Assembly: GCA_023415775.1 (NCBI GenBank)
Contig: JAEZJM010000014.1
Span: 95,688-159,687 of the forward strand
Source of the DNA: Bacillota bacterium
GTDB lineage: Bacteria > Bacillota > Negativicutes > Sporomusales > UBA7701
Direction: 5' to 3'
Length of the DNA: 64,000 nucleotides
Both the position numbers and the translations under genes were made by a program. The notes beneath the pieces were generated by a model. The model had not been told where the DNA came from. It saw only the letters and a list, made by a program, of their open reading frames with translations, and made no database searches. Shown here in pieces: positions 25,494 to 33,798 of the stretch (within the stretch, counting starts at the first letter, position 1; the number at the start of each line of letters is the position of its first letter).

Positions 25494-26312
25494 TTAGAAT
25501 TTGTAGGTGAGACCGAAGCCCCAGCCTTTGACGGTGACGTCTGTGGTGACACTGGCGTGACTGGACTCGTATGGCGCCGGAGCGTTGAGGTGGGCACCGG
25601 CGAATTTGAGGCTGTCGAATTTGGTGTCGCGGTAGCTGACGTTAAGCTGGAGGTCTTTGCCGAGGTCGTAGGAGAGGCCGGCTTCCCAGTTGCGGTAGTC
25701 GCTGCCGAAGGAGGCGAGGCCCCAGAGGTTTGTTTTATTGGCGATATTGTAGGAGCCGATGACGCCGAACTGGAAGGTATCCTGGTCGTCGGTCCACAGC
25801 TCGGGGATGGTGAGTCCGGCTGACCAATCACGATAGCTGCCGCTGATATTGGTCTTGACGCCGCCTTTGTAGCGGACGGCGCCGACGAAGGCGTTCCAGT
25901 TTTTGTTGAGGTTGTAGAGGACGTTGAATTCGTCGGAGCGGATTTTGCCGTCGAAGCCGAGGTTGACGGTCGCGCCCCTAATGTCGAAGGAGCCGCTCCA
26001 AATAGTCCCGGTCGGGTTGTATTGGCGGTATTGCAGTGCCCATTTGTTTCCAATACCGATGGTCAACCCGAGATCAAGATTGGCGTCTCCGTCGAAGTCA
26101 CGCGAGGCGCTGTAGCTGAAGGAGCCGTAGTTGCTGAGGATGGGGAATTCTCCAACGTAGCCGCTGGCGGTGCCGGTGGCGCTGAAGTCGAGGCTGGGCC
26201 GGAAGGTGTAGTCGATGGCGACTTTGCCTTTTTCGAAGTCCATGAGCGGGGCGGCGGACGCCACGCTGGTGAAGGCGAAGACGAGCAGCGCGATGAGGGT
26301 TATTTTTTTCAT
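25494..26312 (-). CDS. Outer-membrane beta-barrel protein
   Basis: A 272-residue protein with a signal peptide (residues 1-21, ending ASAAP). The mature protein alternates short amphipathic strands and turns: YTFRPSLDFSATG, FSYSASRDFDGD, NLGLTIGIGNKWALQYRQYN, and others, 12 or so strands in all. It ends WGFGLTYKF; a terminal Phe on an aromatic strand is the classic outer-membrane insertion signal. This marks the host as a diderm. ATG at 26312 after GGAGGAAACAGG. The pore substrate is unknown. Confidence 0.85.
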   Translation of the reverse strand: MKKITLIALLVFAFTSVASAAPLMDFEKGKVAIDYTFRPSLDFSATGTASGYVGEFPILSNYGSFSYSASRDFDGDANLDLGLTIGIGNKWALQYRQYNPTGTIWSGSFDIRGATVNLGFDGKIRSDEFNVLYNLNKNWNAFVGAVRYKGGVKTNISGSYRDWSAGLTIPELWTDDQDTFQFGVIGSYNIANKTNLWGLASFGSDYRNWEAGLSYDLGKDLQLNVSYRDTKFDSLKFAGAHLNAPAPYESSHASVTTDVTVKGWGFGLTYKF

Positions 26313-26770
26313 CCTGTTTCCTCCATTCTTTCCTTTATTGCTTTCCCGCACCATTTAGTGCATATGCTGCCATTGCCGGCCAGCAATTATGCACGTAAGT
26401 CCACAACGGACTCATTGGTAAAATTTTACATCCAGGCGGCGCAAAATATTTGTCGGTGTCCGCGAGGCGGGCGGGCGCAATTTGGGCAGAAAGCCTTGTC
26501 GGTCGGCAAAAAACGCACCGCGGGCCAGGCGGCGGCCCGTCGGGCGGCAGAGGCCGGCCGCGGGACAGGGATTATGGGGTAGGTTATTGTCGATAAAAAA
26601 TGCGGGCAGAGCTGTTGTGTCTGCCTTTAAAGGGTATGAAGAAGCCTCCCGTGACTGCGGGAGGCTTTTGGGTGTTTTTTCGGCGTTTGGCGGGTTTGTT
26701 GTCGGTCGGGCGCAGTCAATAATTTCATTATTTTTCTATTTTTTCCGTATTTTGCAGGAAGAGGGGACTA
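26313..26770. other. Intergenic stretch with one terminator-like hairpin
   Basis: Nothing encoded is evident. GCCTCCC and GGGAGGC pair at about 26644-26667, followed by TTTTGG: a terminator with no upstream plus-strand gene, so a short untranslated RNA cannot be excluded. Confidence 0.45.
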
Positions 26771-27248
26771 ATGGCAAGAATTTTACAATACTTTGTTTTT
26801 GGGGGCTTGCCTTGTGTATCAGCGTTTGGGCTTGGTGGATTATGCGGAGGTCGTGGAGAATATGGGACAGGGCCTGCTGGTGTTTGCGCCGGCTGCGGCA
26901 GGCGCGCCTTTCGAGCTGGTGTACGAGAGCCCGGAGGCTGCGCGGCTGCTGGGGATGCCGCCCGGGAGTCTTGAGCAGGCCGATTGCCCGTTCACCGGCA
27001 GCCTGTTTCCGGCTTTGGCCAAGGTGGCGGCGACGCGGAAACGCCTGACGACGGAGAAACGCCTGGAGACGGCCACGGGGGTAAGGTGGCTGCGGATCAG
27101 GATTTTTCCGCTTAAAGGGGCGAGGCTGGGCGTCTTGCTGGAGGATGCGACAGAGGCCCGCCTGGCGCAGCAGAAGCTGGCGGAGGGGCGAGCTGATGTT
27201 CAGGATGATTTCGGAGAACAGCCGCGATTGCTTGTGCCTGCACGGTGA
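26771..27248 (+). pseudogene. Frameshifted N-terminal PAS part of a PAS-GGDEF-HD-GYP protein
   Basis: An open frame (26793-27248) encodes a PAS-like region (VDYAEVVENMGQGLLVF..., FELVYESPEAARLLGMP..., then GVLLEDATEARLAQQKLAE). It breaks at about 27185, where GCGGAGGGGCGAGC holds one G more than needed to continue into the PAS-GGDEF-HD-GYP frame that follows. A good ATG with AGGAAGAGGGG at 26771 would also need one base removed at the G5 run near 26801. Two breaks in G-runs suggest decay, phase variation or sequencing error. If the gene is whole it spans 26771-28581. Confidence 0.65.
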
Positions 27249-28581
27249 ACGGGCCCGCTATGTTTATGCTTCGCCGGCTGTCCGGACGCTGCTGGGATAC
27301 GAGCCTGAGGAGCTTATCGGCAAGACGCCTTTTGATATAGCCCACCCGAACGATCTGCAGTCGATTTTGGAGCCTTTCCGGAAGATGATGATGACGGGAG
27401 CTCCTTTCGGGGGCGTGACGGCGCGATACCGCCGCAAGGACGGGGTGTACCGCTGGCTGGAGACGATGGTGGTGAAGGTGGACGGCTGCCCGCTGCCGGG
27501 GGTGCTTTATCAGAGCTCGACGCGCGATGTGACTGAGCGCAAGCAGATGGAGGAACGGCTGACGGAGATGGGGTACCGCGATGCTTTGACGGGCCTTTAT
27601 AACCGCGGCTATTTCGAGGAGGAGCTGAAGCGCCTCGACCGCCGGCGCGGCGGGACGGTGGGGCTGATTATCGTCGATGTGGACGGGCTAAAGGTGGTGA
27701 ACGACGCGCTGGGCCACGACGCGGGGGATGAGCTTTTAAAACGCACGGCGCTAACGCTGACGGAGTGTTTCCGGCATGATGATCTGGTTGCCCGGATAGG
27801 CGGCGACGAGTTCGCGGTGCTGCTGAGCGATGTGACGATGGACGATCTCCGCCAGGCCGGCCGGCGGATCATGAAGATGGCTGAGGAGGATAACTGCGGT
27901 AACGCGCCGGTTTTGAGCCTGTCGCTAGGGTATGCCGTCGGGGAGGATAGCGCGACGCCGATGCGGGAGCTTTTCCGGGCGGCTGATGATAATATGTACC
28001 GCGACAGGTTGTACCGCGGCAAGAGCGCCCGCGGGGCGATCGTTAATATTCTGCGCCGCCTGCTGACGGAACGGGATTTCGCGACCGAGGAACACGGCAC
28101 CCGGCTGGAGGCGCTGACGGTGAGGCTGGGAGTAGCGGCAGGGCTGAGCGAGGAGCGGCTGGGAGATTTGGCTCTTTTTGCCCAGTTTCACGATGTGGGA
28201 AAGGTGGGTATTCCGGACGCTATCCTGAGCAAACCCGGGCCGCTGACGCCCCAGGAGCGCAAGGAGGTGGAGCGCCACTGCGATGTGGGCTACCGGATCG
28301 CGGCGGCGTCAAACGAGCTGCTGCCGATCGCGGAGTGGATTTTGCGGCATCACGAGTGGTGGAACGGCAAGGGGTACCCGCTGGATCTGGCGGGTGAGAG
28401 TATTCCGCTGGAGTGCCGGCTGCTGGCGATCGCGGACGCTTATGACGCGATGACGAGCGACCGCCCGTACCGCAAGGCGATGGGCCACGATGCGGCTCTG
28501 GCCGAGATAAGACGCTGCGCAGGGACGCAGTTCGATCCTTCACTGGTGGATGTTTTCCTGGGACTGGAGTTTGAGGAGTAG
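27196..28581 (+). CDS. PAS-GGDEF-HD-GYP c-di-GMP enzyme
   Basis: About 461 residues from an ATG at 27196. A PAS domain comes first (ISENSRDCLCLHGERARYVYASPAV), then GGDEF (DALTGLYNRGYF; RIGGDEFAVLL near residue 200, with an intact I-site RHDD ahead) and an HD-GYP phosphodiesterase (AQFHDVGKVGIPDAIL; HHEWWNGKGYPLDL). It could both make and degrade c-di-GMP; all key residues are present. GGAGGGG lies six bases ahead of the ATG, so translation could start here or be coupled to the upstream broken frame. Confidence 0.85.
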   Translation: MFRMISENSRDCLCLHGERARYVYASPAVRTLLGYEPEELIGKTPFDIAHPNDLQSILEPFRKMMMTGAPFGGVTARYRRKDGVYRWLETMVVKVDGCPLPGVLYQSSTRDVTERKQMEERLTEMGYRDALTGLYNRGYFEEELKRLDRRRGGTVGLIIVDVDGLKVVNDALGHDAGDELLKRTALTLTECFRHDDLVARIGGDEFAVLLSDVTMDDLRQAGRRIMKMAEEDNCGNAPVLSLSLGYAVGEDSATPMRELFRAADDNMYRDRLYRGKSARGAIVNILRRLLTERDFATEEHGTRLEALTVRLGVAAGLSEERLGDLALFAQFHDVGKVGIPDAILSKPGPLTPQERKEVERHCDVGYRIAAASNELLPIAEWILRHHEWWNGKGYPLDLAGESIPLECRLLAIADAYDAMTSDRPYRKAMGHDAALAEIRRCAGTQFDPSLVDVFLGLEFEE

Positions 28582-28588
28582 AAATGGC

Positions 28589-28660
28589 GAAGCCCCCGGC
28601 GGATGCCAGGGGCTTCGTGATACGCCAAAATAAAAAGCCCCGCAATTTGCGGGGCTTTTC
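28589..28660 (+). terminator. Two stacked hairpins, terminator region
   Basis: GAAGCCCCCGG/CAGGGGCTTC (28589-28619), then AAAAGCCCCGCAA/TTGCGGGGCTTTT (about 28632-28660). The second works in both directions and also ends the tRNA transcript on the minus strand. Confidence 0.7.
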
Positions 28661-28667
28661 GCACTTG

Positions 28668-28743
28668 TGGAGCCGATAAGAGGACTCGAACCTCCGACCC
28701 GCGCATTACGAATGCGCTGCTCTACCAACTGAGCTATACCGGC
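28668..28743 (-). tRNA. tRNA-Thr (CGT)
   Basis: A 76-base cloverleaf with encoded CCA. Acceptor GCCGGTA/TATCGGC (one wobble), anticodon loop TTCGTAA giving CGT, and T-arm GGTTCGAGTCC. Reads ACG codons. Isolated gene. Confidence 0.95.
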
Positions 28744-28817
28744 ATTGGTCCGATAACTATTTTAGCTTCTTAGGCCGGAAATGTCAACAGCATCGGCAAA
28801 GGCAATGTTTGTAAGGC

Positions 28818-30047
28818 TCAGGCGAGGAGGGTGCCGGGCAGGGTGTCTGGTATGTCGTCGCCGGCGGCGATGAGGGTGTTGACGATGTCGGCGTCGAGAC
28901 GATTGGCGGCAACCATGTCGAGCATGATTTTTTCGACTTCGCGGGATGGCATGGTGGGGCGGTACGGCCGGTCCTCGCGCAGGGCGGCGTAGACGTCGGC
29001 AACGGCGACGATGCGGGAACCGAGCCGGAGGTTGGCCGGCGGAATACGGAAGGGATAGCCGGTGCCGTCGAGGGTTTCGTGGTGGAAGGCGGCCCATTCG
29101 GCGATGACCTCGAAGCCGTCGATCTGGGTGAGGATACGGTGGGTGTAGTAGACGTGCTGCTTGATGATCATGAATTCGCTGGGGGTGAGCTTGCCGGGCT
29201 TCTCGAGGATGCTGTTGGGGACGGCGAGTTTGCCGAGGTCGTGGAGGAGGCCGGCGACGCGCATGATTTTGGTTTCGGTGTCGGAGTAGCCTTTGGCGCT
29301 GGCGAGATGGGAGGCGACCGAGGCGACCGTCCGGGAATGGGTGGCGGTGAAGCGGCTGGTACGGTCGACGATGGTGGCGAATATTTCGGCGGCGCTGAGG
29401 AGGCCGTCGATGTTGAGCCGGACCTGGCCATGGCTCTGGAGGTCGCGGAAGAAGTGGTCGTAGTAGTGGGGGGTGGCGAGGTCGAACCAGAAGCTGTCCT
29501 TGCAGGCGATCTCGCCGAAGGCGTTGACAAGCTCGGGGTCGAACTGGCTGCCGCTCATGCGGGCGAGGGCGGCGAGGATGTCCTCGCGCTGGTCGAGGAT
29601 GTAGCGGCCGTCGTCGATGAGGACTTCGATGGTGTCGGCAAGGTTGATGATGCGCCCGGCGATAGGGATGTCTTTGCCGGCGAGGCCGGAGGGGCTGGAG
29701 CCGTCCCAGCGGTCGTGATGATGGCGGATGGGTTTGGCCATGGCTTTGAACAGGGGGTTGTCGGCGAGCAGGCGGTAGCCTTCCTCGGCGTGCTGGTAAA
29801 GGTGGGTGACGGGCTTGCGGCTGTAGAGCTTGTTTTTCTCTTCCCACCTCGCGGCAGCGCCGATGTCGTGGAGGAGGGCGGCGTAGAGGAGGGTTTGGCG
29901 CGGCCCCTGGGCCAGCCCGAGGTGGCCGCCGATGCTGTCGGCGATCATGGCGGTGCGCCAGTGGTGGCGGGAAAGGCCGCCGTCGGCCAGTTCGAGGGCG
30001 AGGGAGAATGCTTTGAGGAGGTTGGTCAGGTGGATGCTGAAGATCAA
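28818..30047 (-). CDS. Protein with two HD domains, second HD-GYP (c-di-GMP phosphodiesterase)
   Basis: A 409-residue cytoplasmic protein. The first HD domain (about 45-165) keeps YAALLHDIGAA and HHHDRWDG but has lost the GYP part (SSPSG). The second (about 215-385) is a full HD-GYP: VAGLLHDLGKLAVPNSILEKPG near 265 and HHETLDGTGYPFRIP near 320. It probably hydrolyses c-di-GMP to GMP; the first domain may sense or dimerise. Such tandem HD proteins occur in clostridia and Negativicutes. TTG start at 30047 with GGGGTG six bases upstream. There is no sensor domain of known type. Confidence 0.85.
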   Translation of the reverse strand: MIFSIHLTNLLKAFSLALELADGGLSRHHWRTAMIADSIGGHLGLAQGPRQTLLYAALLHDIGAAARWEEKNKLYSRKPVTHLYQHAEEGYRLLADNPLFKAMAKPIRHHHDRWDGSSPSGLAGKDIPIAGRIINLADTIEVLIDDGRYILDQREDILAALARMSGSQFDPELVNAFGEIACKDSFWFDLATPHYYDHFFRDLQSHGQVRLNIDGLLSAAEIFATIVDRTSRFTATHSRTVASVASHLASAKGYSDTETKIMRVAGLLHDLGKLAVPNSILEKPGKLTPSEFMIIKQHVYYTHRILTQIDGFEVIAEWAAFHHETLDGTGYPFRIPPANLRLGSRIVAVADVYAALREDRPYRPTMPSREVEKIMLDMVAANRLDADIVNTLIAAGDDIPDTLPGTLLA

Positions 30048-30252
30048 GATGTCACCCCGCTGTTTTGTGATGAAAACATTCCCTGGCAGAGCATGTTTCG
30101 TCGAAATCTGTCTGTATACCCGCTTAATTGTTGGTTAGTATGATTTTTTAGCAGCCGCCAGGCGGCCAGGGCTGTAATCCAAGTTTTTCAACAAGACAAG
30201 CGCCTGCCGGTCTGCTAAACTTATGTTAACATAAGTGGGAGGTGGGGGACGG

Positions 30253-30417
30253 GTGACTGTATATGACGTACTTAACAGGATCGACAAAGATTTGGTTGTC
30301 TGCGAGAATACCATCCGCCGTTCTCGCCGCAAGAAAACGCTTTACGTGCTGGTAAAGGCGACGGAGCGCAAGCGGGCTCTGGCGGAGATAAAGGAGTATA
30401 TTCTTGCGAATCATTGA
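30253..30417 (+). CDS. Small basic protein, unknown
   Basis: A 54-residue protein from GTG at 30253 after GGAGGTG. Pattern: VYDVLNRIDKDLVVCENTIRRSRRKKTLYVL then an amphipathic helix (TERKRALAEIKEYIL). The central basic patch suggests nucleic-acid contact. No known family. A terminator follows directly, which supports a real transcript. Confidence 0.6.
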   Translation: MTVYDVLNRIDKDLVVCENTIRRSRRKKTLYVLVKATERKRALAEIKEYILANH

Positions 30418-30447
30418 TGTGGCAGCCGCTTCGCCGTTTTTCAGACG

Positions 30448-30474
30448 CAAGCCTCCCGGTGGGAGGCTTTTTTA
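30448..30474. terminator. Two-way intrinsic terminator
   Basis: AAGCCTCCC and GGGAGGCTT pair around GGT, then TTTTTATTTT. It serves the small gene on plus and lies beyond the repeat cluster for the azlCD transcript on minus. Confidence 0.7.
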
Positions 30475-30570
30475 TTTTGGCGGTAGTTCGCGCTTTTTTT
30501 CTTCCTTTTTCGTCTTTGCGGGCCGATTTTCCTGCGGAATAAATTCCCAGTAGAGCAATAGGTTATTAAA

Positions 30571-30957
30571 TCGCCGCAGATGGAGGCTTATCAACAATCT
30601 CAGTAAATGAAGACGTGAGGGCGTTCAGAAGCCCCCAGATGCTAGGCGCTCCGAGGAGCAACGCCGCAGATGGGGGCTTATCACCGGCCAAAGGCAAAGC
30701 CAGCGATTGTTCAGAAGCCCCCAGATGCAAGGCGCACCGGAGGAGCGCGCCGCGACGCGTACTCGGGGGTACGCTAGCCAGCGCTCCGAGGAGCAACGCC
30801 GCAGATGGGGGCTTATCAACAATCGCAGCAAAAGACGTGAGGGCGTTCAGAAGCCCCCAGATGCTAGGCGGCTCCGCCGGGCGTGAAGCGACGCGTACTC
30901 GGGACGTACGCTAGCAAGCGGCCGGCGGAACAACAACGCAGATGGGGGCTTATCAAC
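30571..30957. repeat. Cluster of ~110-bp palindromic elements (two full, two partial)
   Basis: Full copies are at 30709-30820 and 30845-30957; a shortened copy at 30623-30684; a right-end fragment at 30571-30595. Each full copy starts GTTCAGAAGCCCCCAGATGC and ends GCAGATGGGGGCTTATCAAC, with AAGCCCCCA and TGGGGGCTT pairing. Inside, GCGACGCGTAC and GTACGCTAGC form a second dyad. Flanks pair too: GCGATT/AATCGC for one and GTGAGGGC/GCCCTCAC for the other. The last copy abuts the azlD stop codon. Related elements are at 33637, 43460 and 61295. Confidence 0.85.
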
Positions 30958-30961
30958 GCCC

Positions 30962-31282
30962 TCACATATGGAGGCGGAGGAGGAGGATGGTCGCCATCCC
31001 TACCCCCATCGTCAGCGGCATGTTGCGAAAGCGCCAGGCGACGAGGGCGGCGACGATGCCGGCGAGGAGGTAGGGGTTGCCCCAGGTGAGGTCGAGGGCG
31101 CCGCGGGGGAGGACGAGGGCGGGGACGATGAGGGCGGTGAGGATGCCGGTGGGGACGTGTTTGAGCCAGCGGTAGAGCCAGGCGGGGATGCCGGTTTGCC
31201 GGAAGGCGAGCTGGGCGCCGAAACGGGTGAGGAAGGTGACGGCGGCCATGCCGAGTATGATGATGACGATGTCGCTTCTCAT
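30962..31282 (-). CDS. azlD: AzlD family branched-chain amino acid transport subunit
   Basis: A 106-residue protein with four hydrophobic segments. The family pattern is present (TFLTRFGAQLAFRQTG, WLKHVPTGILTALIVPALVL, LAGIVAALVAWRFRNMPLTMGVGM). AzlD works with AzlC as an exporter of branched-chain amino acids and related compounds. Its ATG (31282) overlaps the azlC stop by four bases (ATGA), showing translational coupling. Its stop codon lies in the flank of a palindromic repeat. Confidence 0.9.
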   Translation of the reverse strand: MRSDIVIIILGMAAVTFLTRFGAQLAFRQTGIPAWLYRWLKHVPTGILTALIVPALVLPRGALDLTWGNPYLLAGIVAALVAWRFRNMPLTMGVGMATILLLRLHM

Positions 31283-31986
31283 GCCGTTTCCTCCTTTGGG
31301 GGGCCGCTTTCGATGATGCCGCCCGCGAGTGTGGCGGCGAGGGCGGCGAGGATGATGTACCATTTGCCGGGTAGGTAGAGGGCGGCGCTTACGGCGACGA
31401 CGGCGGCGACGGCGCAGACGATTAGGCTGGCGCGCGAGTCGAGACGGGGGATGAGCATGGCAAGGAAGGTGGCGGGCAGGGCAAAGTCGAGTCCCCAGGC
31501 GAGCGGGTCGGGGATGTATTCGCCGATGAGGACGCCGGTGACGGTGGCGGCTGCCCAGGCTGCGAAGAGGGCGCTGCTGGCGCCGAGCTGGTGGCTTTCG
31601 CTGTAACCGTGTTTTGCGATCCGGTCGATGGTTATGGCGTAGCTTTCGTCGACCATGAGGAAGGCGAGGAGGGCCTGGCGGGCGAGGGGCAGGCGGGTGA
31701 GCCAGGGGGCGAGGGAGACGCCCATGAGGAGGTGGCGGAGGTTTATGAGCAGGGTGGTGAAGACGATGAGGGTAAAATCCGCCACACCCATGCCGATCAT
31801 GGTGGCGCTGATGAATTGGGCGGCGCCGGCGAAGACGATGAGTGACATGAGGATGGTTTCGAAGGGGGTGAGTCCGACGGTGAGGCCGACGATGCCGAAG
31901 GTGACGCCGAAGGGTACGACGCCGAGGAGGATGGGGAGGGTGTCGAGGGCGCCGCGGCGGAGGTCGGCGGTGTTGACGCTGGTCAT
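31279..31986 (-). CDS. azlC: AzlC family branched-chain amino acid exporter permease
   Basis: A 235-residue inner-membrane protein with about seven helices. The AzlC pattern is clear: GVVPFGVTFGIVGLTVGL near residue 22, FAGAAQFISATMIGMG near 52, INLRHLLMGVSLAPWL near 80, and DESYAITIDR near 113. With AzlD it forms a proton-driven exporter for valine, leucine, isoleucine or analogues. It is divergently arranged with a MocR-type regulator at 32103, which is the natural candidate to control it. Confidence 0.93.
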   Translation of the reverse strand: MTSVNTADLRRGALDTLPILLGVVPFGVTFGIVGLTVGLTPFETILMSLIVFAGAAQFISATMIGMGVADFTLIVFTTLLINLRHLLMGVSLAPWLTRLPLARQALLAFLMVDESYAITIDRIAKHGYSESHQLGASSALFAAWAAATVTGVLIGEYIPDPLAWGLDFALPATFLAMLIPRLDSRASLIVCAVAAVVAVSAALYLPGKWYIILAALAATLAGGIIESGPPKEETA

Positions 31987-32102
31987 GGTGTCAGCTCCCT
32001 GTGATGGTTTTATTCTTATGATAGCCGGCAGGAAATGCGCGGTAAATATCCAATTTAATATTTTAAGCGATAATTGGTTATGTGGCGGGAGGTTTTGGCA
32101 AA

Positions 32103-33605
32103 ATGGATGTGTCCATTGATTTAACGACCGAGAGCGCCGGGCCGGAGCCGATGTACGAGCAGATCGCCGCCCGGATCGCCGCCCAGATAAAGAGCCGGGC
32201 GTTGGAGCCGGGAACGAAGCTGCCGCCGGAGCGCCAGTTGGCGGAGCGGTGCGGGGTGAGCCGGACGACGGCGATCAACGCGTACCGCCGTCTGGAGGAG
32301 ATGGGACTGGTGCGGACGCGGGTGGGCAGCGGCACGTATGTGGCGGAGGTCACGGGCGAGACGGCGGCGCAGCCGATGCCGTGGCACCAGCTGCTGGTGC
32401 CGGCGTGGCAGAGCCCGGTGTCCGGCATTATCCGCGATTTGGTGGCGATGGATGCGTCGGCCGGGGTGTCGATGGCGACGGGGATGCCAGACCCGCGCCT
32501 GTACCCGTGGGCTGTTTTCCAGGGGCTGCTCGGCGAGGGAAATCTGGCGATGAGCGACCTCGGCCATATCGCGACCGAGGGCTACGGGCCGCTGCGGGAG
32601 GCGCTGGCCGCGCGCCATGCGGCAGCAGGGGTGCCGGCGAGGGCGGAGAATGTGGCGGTGGTGGCGGGATCCCAGCAGGGGCTTTATCTGCTGGCGAAGG
32701 TTTTCTTGAACCCTGGGGATTATGTGATCGTGGAGGCGCCGACGTATATGGGGGCGCTGCAGATTTTCCAGGCGGCGGGGGCGCGGCTGCTGACACTGCC
32801 GGCGCCGGGGCCGCTGCAGCTCGATTTGCTGGAGGACTATCTTATCCGCTACCGGCCGAAGCTGATGTATGTGATGCCGACGTATCAGAATCCGAGCGGC
32901 CGGGTGATGCCACAGGCGGAGCGGCAGGCGCTGCTGGCGCTGGCGGCCCGCCACCGCCTGGCGGTGATCGAGGACGACCCGTACAGCGATCTTTACTACG
33001 ACCGCGAGCCGCCGCCGCCGCTGAAGGCGCTCGACCAGCACGGCGGGGTGATATATCTGCGCACTTTTTCGAAGATTGTTTTCCCGGGCCTGCGGGTGGG
33101 CTGGGTTGTCGCCCCGGAGGCGGTCATCCACCGCCTGGCGCAGGAGAAACAGTATGTCGATCTGCACAGCAATAATTTGGCCCAGTGGCTGCTTTACAAG
33201 TTCGCCGTTTCCGGGGGGCTGGACGATCATCTGGCGACCGTCCGCCGGGAATACCGCCAGCGGCGGGATGCGATGGCCCAGGCGCTCAGGCGGTTCGCCG
33301 GCGAGCGGCTGAGCTATGCGGTGCCGGGCGGGGGCTTTTATTTCTGGTGCCGGCTGACCGCTCCCGGCCTTACGACGAGGATGCTGCTGGCCGAAGCCGG
33401 CCGACAGGGGGTGAGCTTCGTGCCGGGGGATGCGTTTTATCCGGGCACGGAGGGGGAGCGGGAGTTCCGCGTGTGTTTCGCGACCAACGACGCCGAGGGT
33501 ATACAGGAGGGGATCAAGCGATTGGCGCGGGCCACGGCTCAGGCGGAGAAAGGCGGCGGCCCGACGCAGCGCGGAGCGGCCGCACCCCTGCCGCCGATAA
33601 TATAA
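32103..33605 (+). CDS. MocR-type transcription regulator (GntR wHTH + aminotransferase)
   Basis: A 500-residue fusion. Residues 18-85 are a GntR winged helix (PMYEQIAARIAAQIKSRALEPG..., SRTTAINAYRRLEEMGLV). The rest is a fold-type I PLP aminotransferase domain: MPTYQNPSGRVMP near 265 and FSKIVFPGLRVGW, with the PLP-binding Lys, near 325. MocR proteins use PLP and an amino compound as effector to control an adjacent gene, here most likely azlCD (118 bases away, opposite strand). ATG at 32103 after GGGAGG. The longer frame from GTG at 32082 is less likely. Confidence 0.9.
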   Translation: MDVSIDLTTESAGPEPMYEQIAARIAAQIKSRALEPGTKLPPERQLAERCGVSRTTAINAYRRLEEMGLVRTRVGSGTYVAEVTGETAAQPMPWHQLLVPAWQSPVSGIIRDLVAMDASAGVSMATGMPDPRLYPWAVFQGLLGEGNLAMSDLGHIATEGYGPLREALAARHAAAGVPARAENVAVVAGSQQGLYLLAKVFLNPGDYVIVEAPTYMGALQIFQAAGARLLTLPAPGPLQLDLLEDYLIRYRPKLMYVMPTYQNPSGRVMPQAERQALLALAARHRLAVIEDDPYSDLYYDREPPPPLKALDQHGGVIYLRTFSKIVFPGLRVGWVVAPEAVIHRLAQEKQYVDLHSNNLAQWLLYKFAVSGGLDDHLATVRREYRQRRDAMAQALRRFAGERLSYAVPGGGFYFWCRLTAPGLTTRMLLAEAGRQGVSFVPGDAFYPGTEGEREFRVCFATNDAEGIQEGIKRLARATAQAEKGGGPTQRGAAAPLPPII

Positions 33606-33636
33606 GGGGTCGTTCCCTTTAAACTGTGCGCAGGCC

Positions 33637-33741
33637 GTTCAGGGCGCCGTAGGCAAGGCGCACCGAGGACGCGCAGCGACGCGTACACGTAGTACGCTAG
33701 CAAGCGCCCGCAGGAGCAACGCCGCCTACGGGGTCATCAAC
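33637..33741. repeat. ~105-bp palindromic element, MocR/serC intergenic copy
   Basis: Same family as 30709: GTTCAG start, ATCAAC end, core AAGGCGCACC, GCGACGCGTAC, GTACGCTAGCAAGCG and AGGAGCAACGCCGC. The outer arms differ in sequence from other copies (CCGTAGGC/GCCTACGG) yet still pair. Flanks GCAGGCC/GGCCTGC pair as well. It starts 31 bases after the MocR stop and ends before the serC terminator. Confidence 0.85.
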
Positions 33742-33756
33742 GGCCTGCCCCTGTAC

Positions 33757-33798
33757 AAAAAGCAAACCCGCTGACTCTTGTCAGCGGGTTTGCTTTTA
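33757..33798. terminator. Strong two-way intrinsic terminator (serC / MocR)
   Basis: AAAAGCAAACCCGCTGAC and GTCAGCGGGTTTGCTTTT form an 18-bp stem around TCTT. Confidence 0.85.

Noticed and set aside
30571..30957. CRISPR array
   Set aside because: Repeated units are ~110 bp, palindromic, of unequal length, and lack regular unique spacers or cas genes.
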